Of a stretch of DNA of 64,000 nt, positions 8,220-16,759 are shown piece by piece. Every line of letters starts with the position of its first letter. The first letter of the stretch is position 1. The notes beneath the pieces were generated by a model that saw only the letters and a list, made by a program, of their open reading frames with translations, was not told the DNA's origin and ran no database searches. The translations under genes were made by a program, and so were the position numbers. Origin of the DNA: SZUA-36 sp963753105 (GTDB lineage: Bacteria > Pseudomonadota > Gammaproteobacteria > Xanthomonadales > SZUA-36); contig CAVWBD010000001.1 in NCBI GenBank assembly GCA_963753105.1, forward strand, positions 992,001 to 1,056,000. Direction: 5' to 3'.

Positions 8220-10101
8220 CTATCGATCCTGACCCCTGAGTTGGCGGATTTCAGCCTCGAGACGATCGGCGGTGAGTTCTTCGGCCGGGATCGCTCGCCC
8301 GATACGTAGCTCGATCCGGGCCCTGAACTTACGGGGCCTGCGTTTGTGCAGCGGGTCACGGCGGCTGAACAAGGATCCCCACAGGTTACACAGCGCCATC
8401 GGCACCACGTGTCACGGGCCGTTCGGCAACGACCTTCTCAACGCCCTTCTTGAAGGTGTTGATCTCGCCACTGGTTGTGATTTTGCCTTCCGGGAAAATA
8501 CCCAGCACATCACCAGCATCGATGACCGCGCGCATGCTGTCGTAGGCGGCATCAAGTATGTCCGGGTCCTCCTTGCGCCCGGCGATGGGTATGGCCTTGC
8601 CGTATTTGAAAATGAAATGCAGCACCGGGACTTTGAAAATCTGGTAGTACATGACAAAGCGCACCGGGCGCCTGATGACACCACCGATGATCAACGGGTC
8701 GACATAACTGACATGGTTACTGGCCACGATCACGGCGCCCCTGTCGGGGATGTTTTCAATACCCCTGACCTCCACCCGGTAAATCGTATGGATCAGTATC
8801 CAGACCAGGAAACGGATCAGGAATTCGGGCACGATGCTGAAAACATAGATCGCCACTACCAGGTTCAGCAGGGCGGTGGCCAGGAATAACTGCGGGATAC
8901 TGAAACCCGCATTACCCAGCATCAGCATGGCAAAAACCGCCGAGATCACCATGAACATGGCGTTCAGGATATTGTTGCCGGCAATAACCCGTGAGCGGTG
9001 TCCCGGTTCCGAACGCTGCTGGACCAGCGCGTACAGCGGCACGATATAGAAGCCGGCAAATATCCCGATCATCACCAGGTCAAATATGATGTGCCAGTTC
9101 GCCCAGTGCGCAAAAAAATCAACGAGGCCGATGTAAACGGCGGGTTGTGTGGGGCTGGCGAAATAGAGGTCAATACCAAACAGTGTCAGACCGATGGAGC
9201 CGAAGGGTACGAGACCGATTTCCACCTGTTTGCCGCTCAGGCGTTCACACAGCAGCGAGCCCGTGCTGATGCCGATGATGAACATGGCCAGCAGCGTGGA
9301 CATCAGTTTCTCATCGCCGCCGAGGACGGTTTCCGAATAACTGGGTATCTGGACCAGGAACGTCGCACCGAAGAACCAGAACCACGAGATACCCAGCACG
9401 CTGTTGAGTACGACCTTGTTTTCGCCGATGAAGCGGATGTTCCTGAATGTTTCTGCGAGGAAATTCCAGTTGATTTTCAAATCCGGCGCCACTGCAGGAG
9501 CCGTGGGGATATCACGGCTGGCGATGTAACCCGCTATGGCGATGAGCAAGGCAATGGTGCTGATCCAGACCGGCCAGTCAGCTTCGATCCCGATCAGCAG
9601 AGGGCCGGCGATGGTGCCGGCAAGGATGGCCACGAAGGTGCCCATCTCGACCAGTGCATTACCACCGACCAGTTCACGGCGGTCCAATACCTGGGGAATG
9701 ATGCCGTACTTGATCGGTCCGAACATGGTGGACTGGAAACCCAGCATGAACAGGACACACAACAATAACGGCAGGGAATTCAGCCAGAACCCCAGCGTCG
9801 CGGTCAGCATGATGAACACTTCGAACAGCTTGATATACCTGATCTGCACGGATTTCTCGAACTTGTCGGCAAACTGTCCGAACATGGCGGAGAACAGGAA
9901 AAATGGCAGGATAAACACCAATGCGCTGAGGTTGATGACCTGGTCGGTGTTCAAGCCCGCCATCTGGCTGCTCTGGAACACCAGCAGGGCGGCCAGGCCG
10001 TTCTTGAACACGTTGTCGTTGAATGCGCCCAGCGCCTGGGTGATGAAAAACGGCATAAACCGCCGCTCTTTGAATAGTTGAAATTGAGAGTGGTCTGACA
10101 C
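8220..10101 (-). CDS. MFS transporter fused to PlsC-type acyltransferase (LplT/PlsC-like), frameshifted near its C-terminus
   Basis: The N-terminal 400 or so residues form a 12-helix major facilitator domain like the lysophospholipid flippase LplT (QALGAFNDNVFKNGLAALLV, FQSTMFGPIKYGIIP). From about residue 425 a glycerolipid acyltransferase domain follows, with the catalytic NHVSYVDP (HxxxxD) and the FPEGKIT motif. LplT/PlsC proteins move and re-acylate lysophospholipids at the inner membrane; some relatives add an AMP-ligase domain, which is absent here. After KKGVEKVVAERPV, at about 8407, the reading frame changes: the natural C-terminus continues in another frame as VVPMALCNLWGSLFSRRDP and ends at 8220. 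Without correction the protein stops early at 8386. Corrected length is about 627 residues. Single extra base or genuine mutation cannot be told apart here. Confidence 0.85.
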
Positions 10102-10118
10102 TGCGATTGGCTAAGCTG

Positions 10119-11396
10119 CTATCGACGATTCAGAACACCTGCAATCGTGGCGGTCATCATCGTGGCCAGCGTGCCACCCAGAACTGCGCGTAAGCCAAAA
10201 CGGGCGATGTCAGGACGGCGGTTAGGAGCCAGGCCGCCGATACCGCCCAGTTGTATCGCGATAGATGAGAAATTGGCAAAACCACACAGTGCATAGGTTG
10301 AAATCAGCATGGAGTGCTCGGACAGCACGTCCTTGAAATCGCTCAGGTGCATATAGGCCACAAACTCGTTGATAACGACCTTCTCACCGATCAGGCCACC
10401 GACGATGATGGCCTCGTTCCAGGGGATACCGATGATCCAGGCCAGCGGGGAGAGAATGTAGCCGAGGATGACGGACAGGCTCAGCGGTTGCCCGATCAGG
10501 CTCTCAAGGCCGCTTACCTGGCCGGCCCACGCCAGCGGGAAGTTGATCATCGAGATCAGCGCGATAAACGCCAGCAACATGCCACCCACGTTGAGCGCCA
10601 GCTTGACACCGTCCGCCGCGCCGTTGGCAGCAGCCTCGATAACATTGGTGGCGGTTTTTTCTACCTCGAGGTGGACCGTGCCCTTGGTCAGGGATTCTTC
10701 TGTTTCAGGTCTTAACAACTTGGCGATCACGATGGTCGCCGGTGCGGCCATTACGCTCGCGGCCAGCAAATGCCTGGCATAGAACAGTCTCTGCGCCTCG
10801 TCCGCCCCGCCGAGCATGGCGATATACGCGGCCAGCACGGCGCCCGCGATGGTGGCCATGCCACCGACCATCATCGTAAACAATTCGGATTGCGTCATCT
10901 TGGCGATGTAAGGACGCACCACCAGCGGCGCCTCGGTCTGGCCGATGAATACATTGGCGGCCACGGACAATGATTCTGACCCGCTGATGCGCAGGATTTT
11001 CAGCATGACCCAGGCCATGCCCTGGACGATCTTCTGCATCAGGCCGATGTGGTAGAGCACCGCCATCAGGGATGCGAAGAAAATGATGGTCGGCAACACC
11101 TGGAAAGCGAAGATAAAGCCGAAATTGGTAGATCTGGCGAGGTCGCCGAAGATGAATTCCGCACCACTCATGGCGAAGTCGATGGTCTTGACAAAAACCT
11201 GGCTGATGGCGGCGAAAAATTCACGTCCACCCGGGACCATGATCACGATAATGGCAAAGGCGATCTGCAGCCCGATCCCCGCCGCAACCTGTTTCCAGTC
11301 CACGGAATTCTTGTTGTTTGAAAATGCGAAGGCAACCGAGATCAGTACAGCCAGTCCAAATAAACCAAAGGCAATCGTGGAGATGTTGCTCGTCAT
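10119..11396 (-). CDS. NupC-type concentrative nucleoside transporter
   Basis: This 425-residue membrane protein matches the concentrative nucleoside transporter family (NupC/CNT), which imports nucleosides with protons or sodium. The core family signature is visible: the hairpin IFVGQTEAPLVVRPYIA (here FIGQTEAPLVVRPYIA), TIAGAVLAAYIA, the FINFPLAWAG-like region and the second half ALCGFANFSSIAIQLGGIG, which carries the polar residues of the substrate and ion site. About ten hydrophobic segments can be counted. The C-terminal GLRAVLGGTLATMMTATIAG is also typical. It is 17 bp downstream of the fusion gene on the other side of the same strand order, and is followed on its 5' side by the MATE gene. 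Which nucleosides it carries cannot be read from sequence. Confidence 0.92.
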   Translation of the reverse strand: MTSNISTIAFGLFGLAVLISVAFAFSNNKNSVDWKQVAAGIGLQIAFAIIVIMVPGGREFFAAISQVFVKTIDFAMSGAEFIFGDLARSTNFGFIFAFQVLPTIIFFASLMAVLYHIGLMQKIVQGMAWVMLKILRISGSESLSVAANVFIGQTEAPLVVRPYIAKMTQSELFTMMVGGMATIAGAVLAAYIAMLGGADEAQRLFYARHLLAASVMAAPATIVIAKLLRPETEESLTKGTVHLEVEKTATNVIEAAANGAADGVKLALNVGGMLLAFIALISMINFPLAWAGQVSGLESLIGQPLSLSVILGYILSPLAWIIGIPWNEAIIVGGLIGEKVVINEFVAYMHLSDFKDVLSEHSMLISTYALCGFANFSSIAIQLGGIGGLAPNRRPDIARFGLRAVLGGTLATMMTATIAGVLNRR

Positions 11397-11481
11397 GCTG
11401 GATTCCAGGTGGCGTGAGTGATTGTTATTAGGAACGCAATGTATCGGCTTTGCCGGTATCTGGCAAATTCAACGTGCATTC

Positions 11482-12756
11482 CTAAAGATCGATACCGGCC
11501 CAGTGCCTGCCTTTCCATTGATGAATGCAGGCAATAGACTGGCCTGCCCGGTAAACACTGTTGACAACCCAGACACCCAGCAGGCCGAGTCCGAGCACGG
11601 GCCCCGCGATGTAGGCGGCCGGCAGGAAGAAAACCCATTGGGCAATGACGCTGATCCACATGCTGCGGCGTGTATCACCGGCGCCGATCATGGCATTCAT
11701 CAGGACCATGCCGGTGGTGTCAAAACCGATAACGAGCGCCCACAGGATCATCGGCCAGTAGGCCAGTTGGCGGGTCTCCGGGTTGGTCAGGAATATACCC
11801 AGCAACGGGTCAGCCAGCGGGATCAGCACCACGCTGAGCAATACCCCGTACACCAGGGCCAGGGCGGCGGCGTTCCAGCCCCACCGGGCTGCATCCTCGG
11901 TATCCCCGCGACCCAGTGCATTGCCGACCAGGGTCGTGGCGGCCAGGGCCACGCCAAAAGCTGGCAGGGCTGCGGTGATATGAAAGGTCATCAGCACGTT
12001 GACCGCGGCGATTTCAGCGGTACCGATCTGGCTCATGATCCAGACCAGCGTGACCAGCCCGGCAGAGAAAAACAACTGCTGGAGGCTGGAGGGCAAAGAC
12101 AGCCTGAACTGCTGCCACAGCGTAGAGCGGCTGGGAATGCCGCGCAGGAAACCCTTGTCACGCGCGTGGCGCAAGGCGAAGAAGAAATACAGGGCAGTAC
12201 CGATATACAGCGAGATGGTGGTTGCCAGCCCGGCGCCCAAAACACCCATTTCTGGCGCGCCGAGATTGCCAAAGATCATCACCCAGTTCAGGAAGATGTT
12301 GATAGCGTGCATGATCAGCAGCGTACGCAGGTACACGCCTGTCATATGAATTGCGCTCCAGTAGCCGCGGAAGGAAAAGTTCATACCGACCGCGATCATG
12401 CTGAGAATGCGTACCTGCAAATAAGGAACACCCTGTTCGATAACCGCCGGGTCATCGCTGAGGAAGGTATAGGCTGAAGGTATGGCGAGGAATAAAACAG
12501 CACACAGCGGTACACCAATCAATAGCGCCAGCAGCAGGCCGCCATTCAATGGGACGGCGGTTTCATCATGCCGTTCTTCGCCCAGCCTGCGGGCGGCAAG
12601 TGCCTGCACACCCGCCGACAGTCCGATAATGAACGATATGGCCAGGTAGTTGGTGAAGCTGCCGATACCGGTGGCGGCCAGTGCCGTGTCGCCGAGGTGG
12701 CCGACCATGCCGATATCAACCAGGTTCAATATGTTCTGGGACATCATTCCGCCCAT
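11482..12756 (-). CDS. MATE family multidrug/Na+ exporter, with a suspect 5' end
   Basis: The product is a 12-helix MATE antiporter (424 residues as read from the ATG at 12754-12756), recognisable by NLVDIGMVGHLGDTALAATG and the second half MTFHITAALPAFGVALAATTLVGNALG. MATE proteins export drugs or metabolites using Na+ or H+. The chosen start truncates helix 1: the in-frame codons upstream read SIWAIALPIM, which is family-like. A better start is the ATG at 12844-12846, which overlaps the prfC stop (TGATG) and is in frame, but its third codon is TGA (12838-12840). So either the gene has a nonsense mutation at codon 3, or a base is wrong there. Translational coupling to prfC would be expected with the upstream start. 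Confidence 0.87.
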   Translation of the reverse strand: MGGMMSQNILNLVDIGMVGHLGDTALAATGIGSFTNYLAISFIIGLSAGVQALAARRLGEERHDETAVPLNGGLLLALLIGVPLCAVLFLAIPSAYTFLSDDPAVIEQGVPYLQVRILSMIAVGMNFSFRGYWSAIHMTGVYLRTLLIMHAINIFLNWVMIFGNLGAPEMGVLGAGLATTISLYIGTALYFFFALRHARDKGFLRGIPSRSTLWQQFRLSLPSSLQQLFFSAGLVTLVWIMSQIGTAEIAAVNVLMTFHITAALPAFGVALAATTLVGNALGRGDTEDAARWGWNAAALALVYGVLLSVVLIPLADPLLGIFLTNPETRQLAYWPMILWALVIGFDTTGMVLMNAMIGAGDTRRSMWISVIAQWVFFLPAAYIAGPVLGLGLLGVWVVNSVYRAGQSIACIHQWKGRHWAGIDL

Positions 12757-12845
12757 GATGGGCAGGGCGATGGCCCAGATTGAGCGGCGCCGGCTTGGAG
12801 CCTGGGAAAAGTGCGAGTATCCGGCTGGCGGCGCTGCTCAAGACA

Positions 12846-14444
12846 TCACTCTGCAAAAAGCAGTGTTTCGCGGGTCGTGGCGAAGTTGATATCCGGCCAG
12901 CGTTCCTCGGTCAACTGCAGGTTGACCCGGGTTGGCGCCAGGTACACCAGTTGATCGGCGGCATCACGGGCCAGGTTGTTGTTCAGCGCCCGGGTGAAAT
13001 CGGCCAGCATTTTTTCATCGTCACAGCTGATCCAGCGTGCTGCCTGCACGTTGACATTCTCAAATATTGCATCGACGCTGTACTCGCTTTTTAGCCGGTA
13101 GGCCACCACGTCGAACTGCAGCACACCGACGGCGCCCAGGATCAGATCATTGCCCATCAACGGCCGGAAAAACTGGGTTGCACCTTCTTCGGAGAGTTGC
13201 AGCAGACCTTTTTGCAGGGCCTTGAGCTTGAGCGGGTCACGTAATTGCGCCCGGCGGAACAATTCGGGGGCAAAATTGGGGATGCCCGTGAACTGCAGTT
13301 TCTCACCCTCTGTGAAACTATCACCGATGGCGATGGTACCGTGGTTGTGGACGCCTATGATGTCGCCGGGCCACGCTTTGTCGACCTGGTCGCGGTCCTG
13401 GGCCATGAAGGTCAGGGCGTTGGGTATCTTGATGTCCTTGCCCAGACGGACATGCCTGACTTTCATACCCTGGACGAATTCGCCCGAGCAGATACGCATA
13501 AAGGCGATCCGGTCGCGGTGGGCCGGGTCCATATTGGCCTGGATCTTGAAAACAAAACCACTCAGGGCGGTCTCGTCGCTGGCAACATCGCGCCCGGTGG
13601 TTGCACGGGATGCCGGGGCGGGGGCGTGCTGGACAAAGGAGTCCAGTAATGGTGTGACCCCGAAATTGTTGATAGCCGAGCCAAAAAACACGGGTGTCTG
13701 GTCGCCTGCCCGGTAAGCGCCGGCATTGAATTCATGGCTGGCACCCTTGACCAGTTCGATCTCCTCGCGTAGTTCACGCGCATCGTATTCACCCAGGCGC
13801 ACATCCAGTAAGGGGTTGTGTATTCCCGGGATGACTTCGGCCTGCTGGGTGACGTAGTTTTTGCCGGATTCGTACAGGTGCACGGCGTCGTCCTGCAGGT
13901 GATAGACACCCTTGAGGCGTTTACCCATGCCGATCGGCCAGGTGATGGGTGCGCACTGGATACCCAGCACGGACTCCACCTCGTCCAGCAACTCGATCGG
14001 GTCGCGGCCTTCCCGGTCCAGCTTGTTGATGAAGGTGAATATGGGGGTCTGGCGCAGGCGGCAAACCTCCATCAGCTTGATGGTCCGTTGCTCGACGCCC
14101 TTGGCGCAATCGATGACCATCAGCGCGGAATCCACCGCGGTCAGTGTCCGGTAGGTGTCCTCGGAAAAATCCGCGTGACCCGGTGTGTCCAGCAGGTTGA
14201 CGATGTAATCCTGGTAGCTGAACTGCATGACGGAGGAGGTGACCGAGATACCACGTTCCTGTTCCAGCTTCATCCAGTCCGAGGTGGCGTGCCGCGCTGC
14301 CCGCTTGGACTTGACCGCGCCCGCCATCTGGATGGCGCCGCCGAACAGCAACAGCTTTTCGGTCAAGGTGGTTTTACCGGCATCCGGATGCGAAATGATC
14401 GCAAATGTGCGCCGGCGGGCAATTTGTTTCTGTAACTCAGGCAT
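12846..14444 (-). CDS. prfC: Peptide chain release factor 3 (RF3)
   Basis: RF3 is a translational GTPase that recycles class I release factors RF1 and RF2 from the ribosome. The start MPELQKQIARRRTFAIISHP at 14442-14444 gives 532 residues, as in E. coli RF3; open sequence upstream is unrelated. The G-domain motifs are complete: G1 SHPDAGKTTLTE, the switch I region ERGISVTSSVMQF, G3 DTPGHADFSEDT, G4 FINKLDREGRD. The C-terminal domains include FGSAINNFGV and GVLQFDVVAYRLKSEY, typical for RF3 rather than EF-G. Its stop codon overlaps the potential start of the MATE gene by TGATG. Confidence 0.97.
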   Translation of the reverse strand: MPELQKQIARRRTFAIISHPDAGKTTLTEKLLLFGGAIQMAGAVKSKRAARHATSDWMKLEQERGISVTSSVMQFSYQDYIVNLLDTPGHADFSEDTYRTLTAVDSALMVIDCAKGVEQRTIKLMEVCRLRQTPIFTFINKLDREGRDPIELLDEVESVLGIQCAPITWPIGMGKRLKGVYHLQDDAVHLYESGKNYVTQQAEVIPGIHNPLLDVRLGEYDARELREEIELVKGASHEFNAGAYRAGDQTPVFFGSAINNFGVTPLLDSFVQHAPAPASRATTGRDVASDETALSGFVFKIQANMDPAHRDRIAFMRICSGEFVQGMKVRHVRLGKDIKIPNALTFMAQDRDQVDKAWPGDIIGVHNHGTIAIGDSFTEGEKLQFTGIPNFAPELFRRAQLRDPLKLKALQKGLLQLSEEGATQFFRPLMGNDLILGAVGVLQFDVVAYRLKSEYSVDAIFENVNVQAARWISCDDEKMLADFTRALNNNLARDAADQLVYLAPTRVNLQLTEERWPDINFATTRETLLFAE

Positions 14445-14533
14445 AGATGGAATATAGGCCGATTTTCGAGGCGTGAATAGTAACAGAGTCATTTGAGCGG
14501 TGTTACGTGCCAAGTTCAGCTGCCGCCCCGGCA

Positions 14534-15481
14534 TTATTCGTTGGGCAATACGCCTTCGATCATGACCCGTTCCGCGGGTGTCATGGTCGTACCCGTGGGT
14601 GTGATAAAACGGAACGGCAGTGATTCCATCACCATCCCGACATTCAGTTGAATAGCGAAATGCAGGTGAGGTCCGTTGCTGTAACCGGTATTGCCGGAAT
14701 TGGCGATCCACTGACCCCGGCGTATTTCCGCGCCTTCGCGCACCCGCAAGCTGTTGGCCTGCAAATGCGCATACACGGCCATGGTGCCGTCCTCATGCAG
14801 TATGCGGACATGGTTTGAACGGGTCAGGTAACGTTCCGTTTGCGCAGCGCCATGGAAATCGTCTTCCATTTCCATAACCCGCCCGGAGCGTGCCGCCAGG
14901 ATCGGTGTGCCAACCGGCATGACGATATCCACCGCGTACTGGCTGGACGGGTCACCGTGGGTCACATCGTTGTCAAACCCCTGGCTGATCGGGAACTGTA
15001 AACCGAGTGGGAACGGGGGGTAATAATCAACTCCGGGTGGTAATTGCTCGAGCGGTGGGCCCAGCATCTGTTTGTAGGACAGGCGGAAGCTGAAACCCGC
15101 ACCCGGATCGCTGGCCCTGATTTTCACCAGGCGCTGTTCAGTCTGCCCGGGCAGCACGAAACGGGCAGGTAACGGTGGTTCGCTGGTCACGTTCTCCGCA
15201 TCTTCGAGACGGAGTTCCAGTTCAACCGGTCCCCAGACATTATTGAAAAAGGAATATTCCGGTTCGCGGTCGATACCCAGCTTGCGCATGGAAACCAGGG
15301 GGGTTGGGTCCGCGGGCATTTCGACGGTGGTAAACGACTGCTCATCAGCCGGTGGTATGGAGCTGAAATGCCACACGCCGTCTTCGTCCTGCCATTTGTA
15401 CATATCGCCTGCGCCCGCGTTGGCGGTCATGAGCAGGCAGATAACAGCCAGCGGGATAAATTTTTTAAAAGCAGCAATCAT
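14534..15481 (-). CDS. Secreted M23 (LytM) metallopeptidase with N-terminal DUF4124 domain
   Basis: The 315-residue protein has a signal peptide (FIPLAVICLLMTANAGAG), then a short DUF4124 module (MYKWQDEDGVWHFSSIPP, residues about 27-44) that is common in gammaproteobacterial periplasmic proteins. A linker leads to the M23 peptidase domain from about residue 185. The zinc-site elements of LytM are present: the HGDPSSQYAVDIVMP segment gives the first histidine and aspartate, and GPHLHF near residue 275 gives the HxH. Full M23 sites suggest an active peptidoglycan endopeptidase rather than an EnvC-type activator, although both occur. It is on its own transcript, divergent from the glutaredoxin-like gene to its right. 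Confidence 0.87.
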   Translation of the reverse strand: MIAAFKKFIPLAVICLLMTANAGAGDMYKWQDEDGVWHFSSIPPADEQSFTTVEMPADPTPLVSMRKLGIDREPEYSFFNNVWGPVELELRLEDAENVTSEPPLPARFVLPGQTEQRLVKIRASDPGAGFSFRLSYKQMLGPPLEQLPPGVDYYPPFPLGLQFPISQGFDNDVTHGDPSSQYAVDIVMPVGTPILAARSGRVMEMEDDFHGAAQTERYLTRSNHVRILHEDGTMAVYAHLQANSLRVREGAEIRRGQWIANSGNTGYSNGPHLHFAIQLNVGMVMESLPFRFITPTGTTMTPAERVMIEGVLPNE

Positions 15482-15565
15482 TCAAAAATACCGTCTACCA
15501 TGTCATGCTTTAGTGTAATACCTTTTGTGATTTTAACCCGATGGCGTTGTTTTGCGAGGACGGCA

Positions 15566-15802
15566 ATGCGTAAGTTTATTTTGTACTACCAACCGGAGTG
15601 CCATTTGTGCGACGAGGCAGAGACGCTGTTACGGGCAAATGGGTTGGGAGAAACTTACCTGAAAGTGGACATTTCCGGCGATCCGGAACTGCTGATGCGT
15701 TATGAAATCCATGTACCGGTGTTGCAACGCGCCGATGATCAAGTGGAGTTATTCTGGCCGTTCGATGCGGTTGAACTGGATCTGTTCACCCGAACCAAGT
15801 AG
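15566..15802 (+). CDS. Glutaredoxin-like protein (DUF836 family)
   Basis: This 78-residue protein has a thioredoxin-like fold start, MRKFILYYQPECHLCDEAE, with a CxxC motif at residues C11-HL-C14, then a helix and the cis-proline segment IHVPVLQRAD. This matches the DUF836 / glutaredoxin-like group of small redox proteins whose partner is unknown. The start is the ATG at 15566, supported by GAGGA six bases upstream; the frame is open further 5' but that part overlaps the divergent M23 gene and looks meaningless. A perfect 8-bp hairpin follows the stop codon. Confidence 0.88.
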   Translation: MRKFILYYQPECHLCDEAETLLRANGLGETYLKVDISGDPELLMRYEIHVPVLQRADDQVELFWPFDAVELDLFTRTK

Positions 15803-15807
15803 TTAGC

Positions 15808-15827
15808 CCGGCAGCGGAGGCTGCCGG
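15808..15827. terminator. Candidate intergenic hairpin terminator
   Basis: CCGGCAGC-GGAG-GCTGCCGG forms a perfect 8-bp stem with a four-base loop just after the glutaredoxin-like gene and before the stop of the convergent pspC gene. No U-rich tract follows on either strand, so it may be a weak or factor-assisted terminator for either gene. Confidence 0.5.
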
Positions 15828-15861
15828 TCCTGGGGCAAGGTACACTCAGGTTCGGGGTTTG

Positions 15862-16194
15862 TTAATAATGTCTGCGCGAGCTGTCGTTATTACCGAACAG
15901 GCCGTCGAATTTATTACCGACCTTGTGGGTGAATTCCCGGAACCAGATGCCGATTCCTTCAAACAGGCTCTTGGTGCGGTGCGAGGTTTCATCCATGAAC
16001 AGACCCAGCGCAACATAGACCACGAGCGTGATCAGGCTGTAAAAAACACCCAGTACGATTGCCGCGAGCCTGATCAACCAGACTTCCTGGTTCAAACGCG
16101 CCGCAAGTGTCTTGCAGACACCCAGCACGATCGGCTGTCCGGGTTCACCGTTCAGGTTTCTCTTGACGCTTTCAAAAAAGGTTTCGTCTTGCAT
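15862..16194 (-). CDS. PspC domain membrane protein
   Basis: The 110-residue product has a PspC domain: the GVCKTLAARLNQEVWLIRL segment (usual form GVCaGlAeyfgid..lvRl) around residues 25-43, followed by a hydrophobic stretch IVLGVFYSLITLVVYVALG (about 46-64) and a charged C-terminus. PspC in E. coli takes part in the phage-shock response that senses inner-membrane stress, but many single-gene PspC proteins exist outside a psp operon, as here: no pspA, pspB or pspF is nearby. The start ATG at 16192-16194 lies 23 bp from the edge of a repeat element, so the repeat forms part of its upstream region and might influence its promoter. Confidence 0.86.
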   Translation of the reverse strand: MQDETFFESVKRNLNGEPGQPIVLGVCKTLAARLNQEVWLIRLAAIVLGVFYSLITLVVYVALGLFMDETSHRTKSLFEGIGIWFREFTHKVGNKFDGLFGNNDSSRRHY

Positions 16195-16217
16195 GGTTTT
16201 CTCCAGTCCACGTATCT

Positions 16218-16476
16218 AGGGTCTGTTAGCACTTGCTAGGTCTTTGCGTTGCCGGCCCAAATGGTCTCAGGCAAGGCGCGAGGAGTGTAGTTTGGTCATT
16301 CCAATCGAATGACGAGCAACACAGCATGGGGCCATTTGGGCCGGCAACCCAAGGGACGCCCATTTGCCCACTACGGCGTTTTTCACTCAGGTATCTACAA
16401 TACATTACGTTCATCGTTCCTTGTACTGGACAAAATGGGTTTTCGTCGCAACGATCTGGCAAGTGCTAAAGACCCT
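16218..16476. repeat. MITE-like repeat element, copy 1 (about 259 bp)
   Basis: The ends are near-perfect terminal inverted repeats: AGGGTCTGTTAGCACTTGC at the left and, on the other strand, AGGGTCTTTAGCACTTGC at the right. Inside is a second, perfect 17-bp inverted pair, GTTGCCGGCCCAAATGG at 16248-16264 and its complement at 16332-16348. It is homologous over nearly its full length, in opposite orientation, to the element at 18623-18890. No coding capacity for a transposase is visible, so it would be non-autonomous. No clear target-site duplication could be assigned. Confidence 0.85.
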
Positions 16477-16759
16477 AAGTTTAACGATGCAGGTTCCATG
16501 CCAAATGTGCCAAAAGGCCCAAACCCGGACATTGCACCGGTCGGAACGGGCTCCGAATTTGAATGATTGCGCCTGTCCCGGGCGATTATCCGGAAGAAGG
16601 TGAGGCCGCGAAGCGGTCGAGAGGCTGGCCTGGGCCATACCGGCGCAATGTTCGGGTTAGCGGGGTAGAGCGTGTTTGAAGGTGTAATTCTGGCCACAAT
16701 CCGGCATTTTTCGCCAAACAAACAGCCGGTGGCCAAAAAATCTGCCTGGCCGGCGCACC
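16477..16759. other. Non-coding spacer between repeat copy 1 and the fakA-fakB-like gene
   Basis: No convincing gene, RNA or terminator is visible in this stretch. It presumably carries the promoter for the DAK2/DegV gene, but no clear -35/-10 pair could be assigned by eye. Confidence 0.5.

Noticed and set aside
14445..14711. N-terminal extension of RF3
   Set aside because: RF3 starts at MPELQKQIARRR with full-length identity to the family; the extension is arbitrary sequence.
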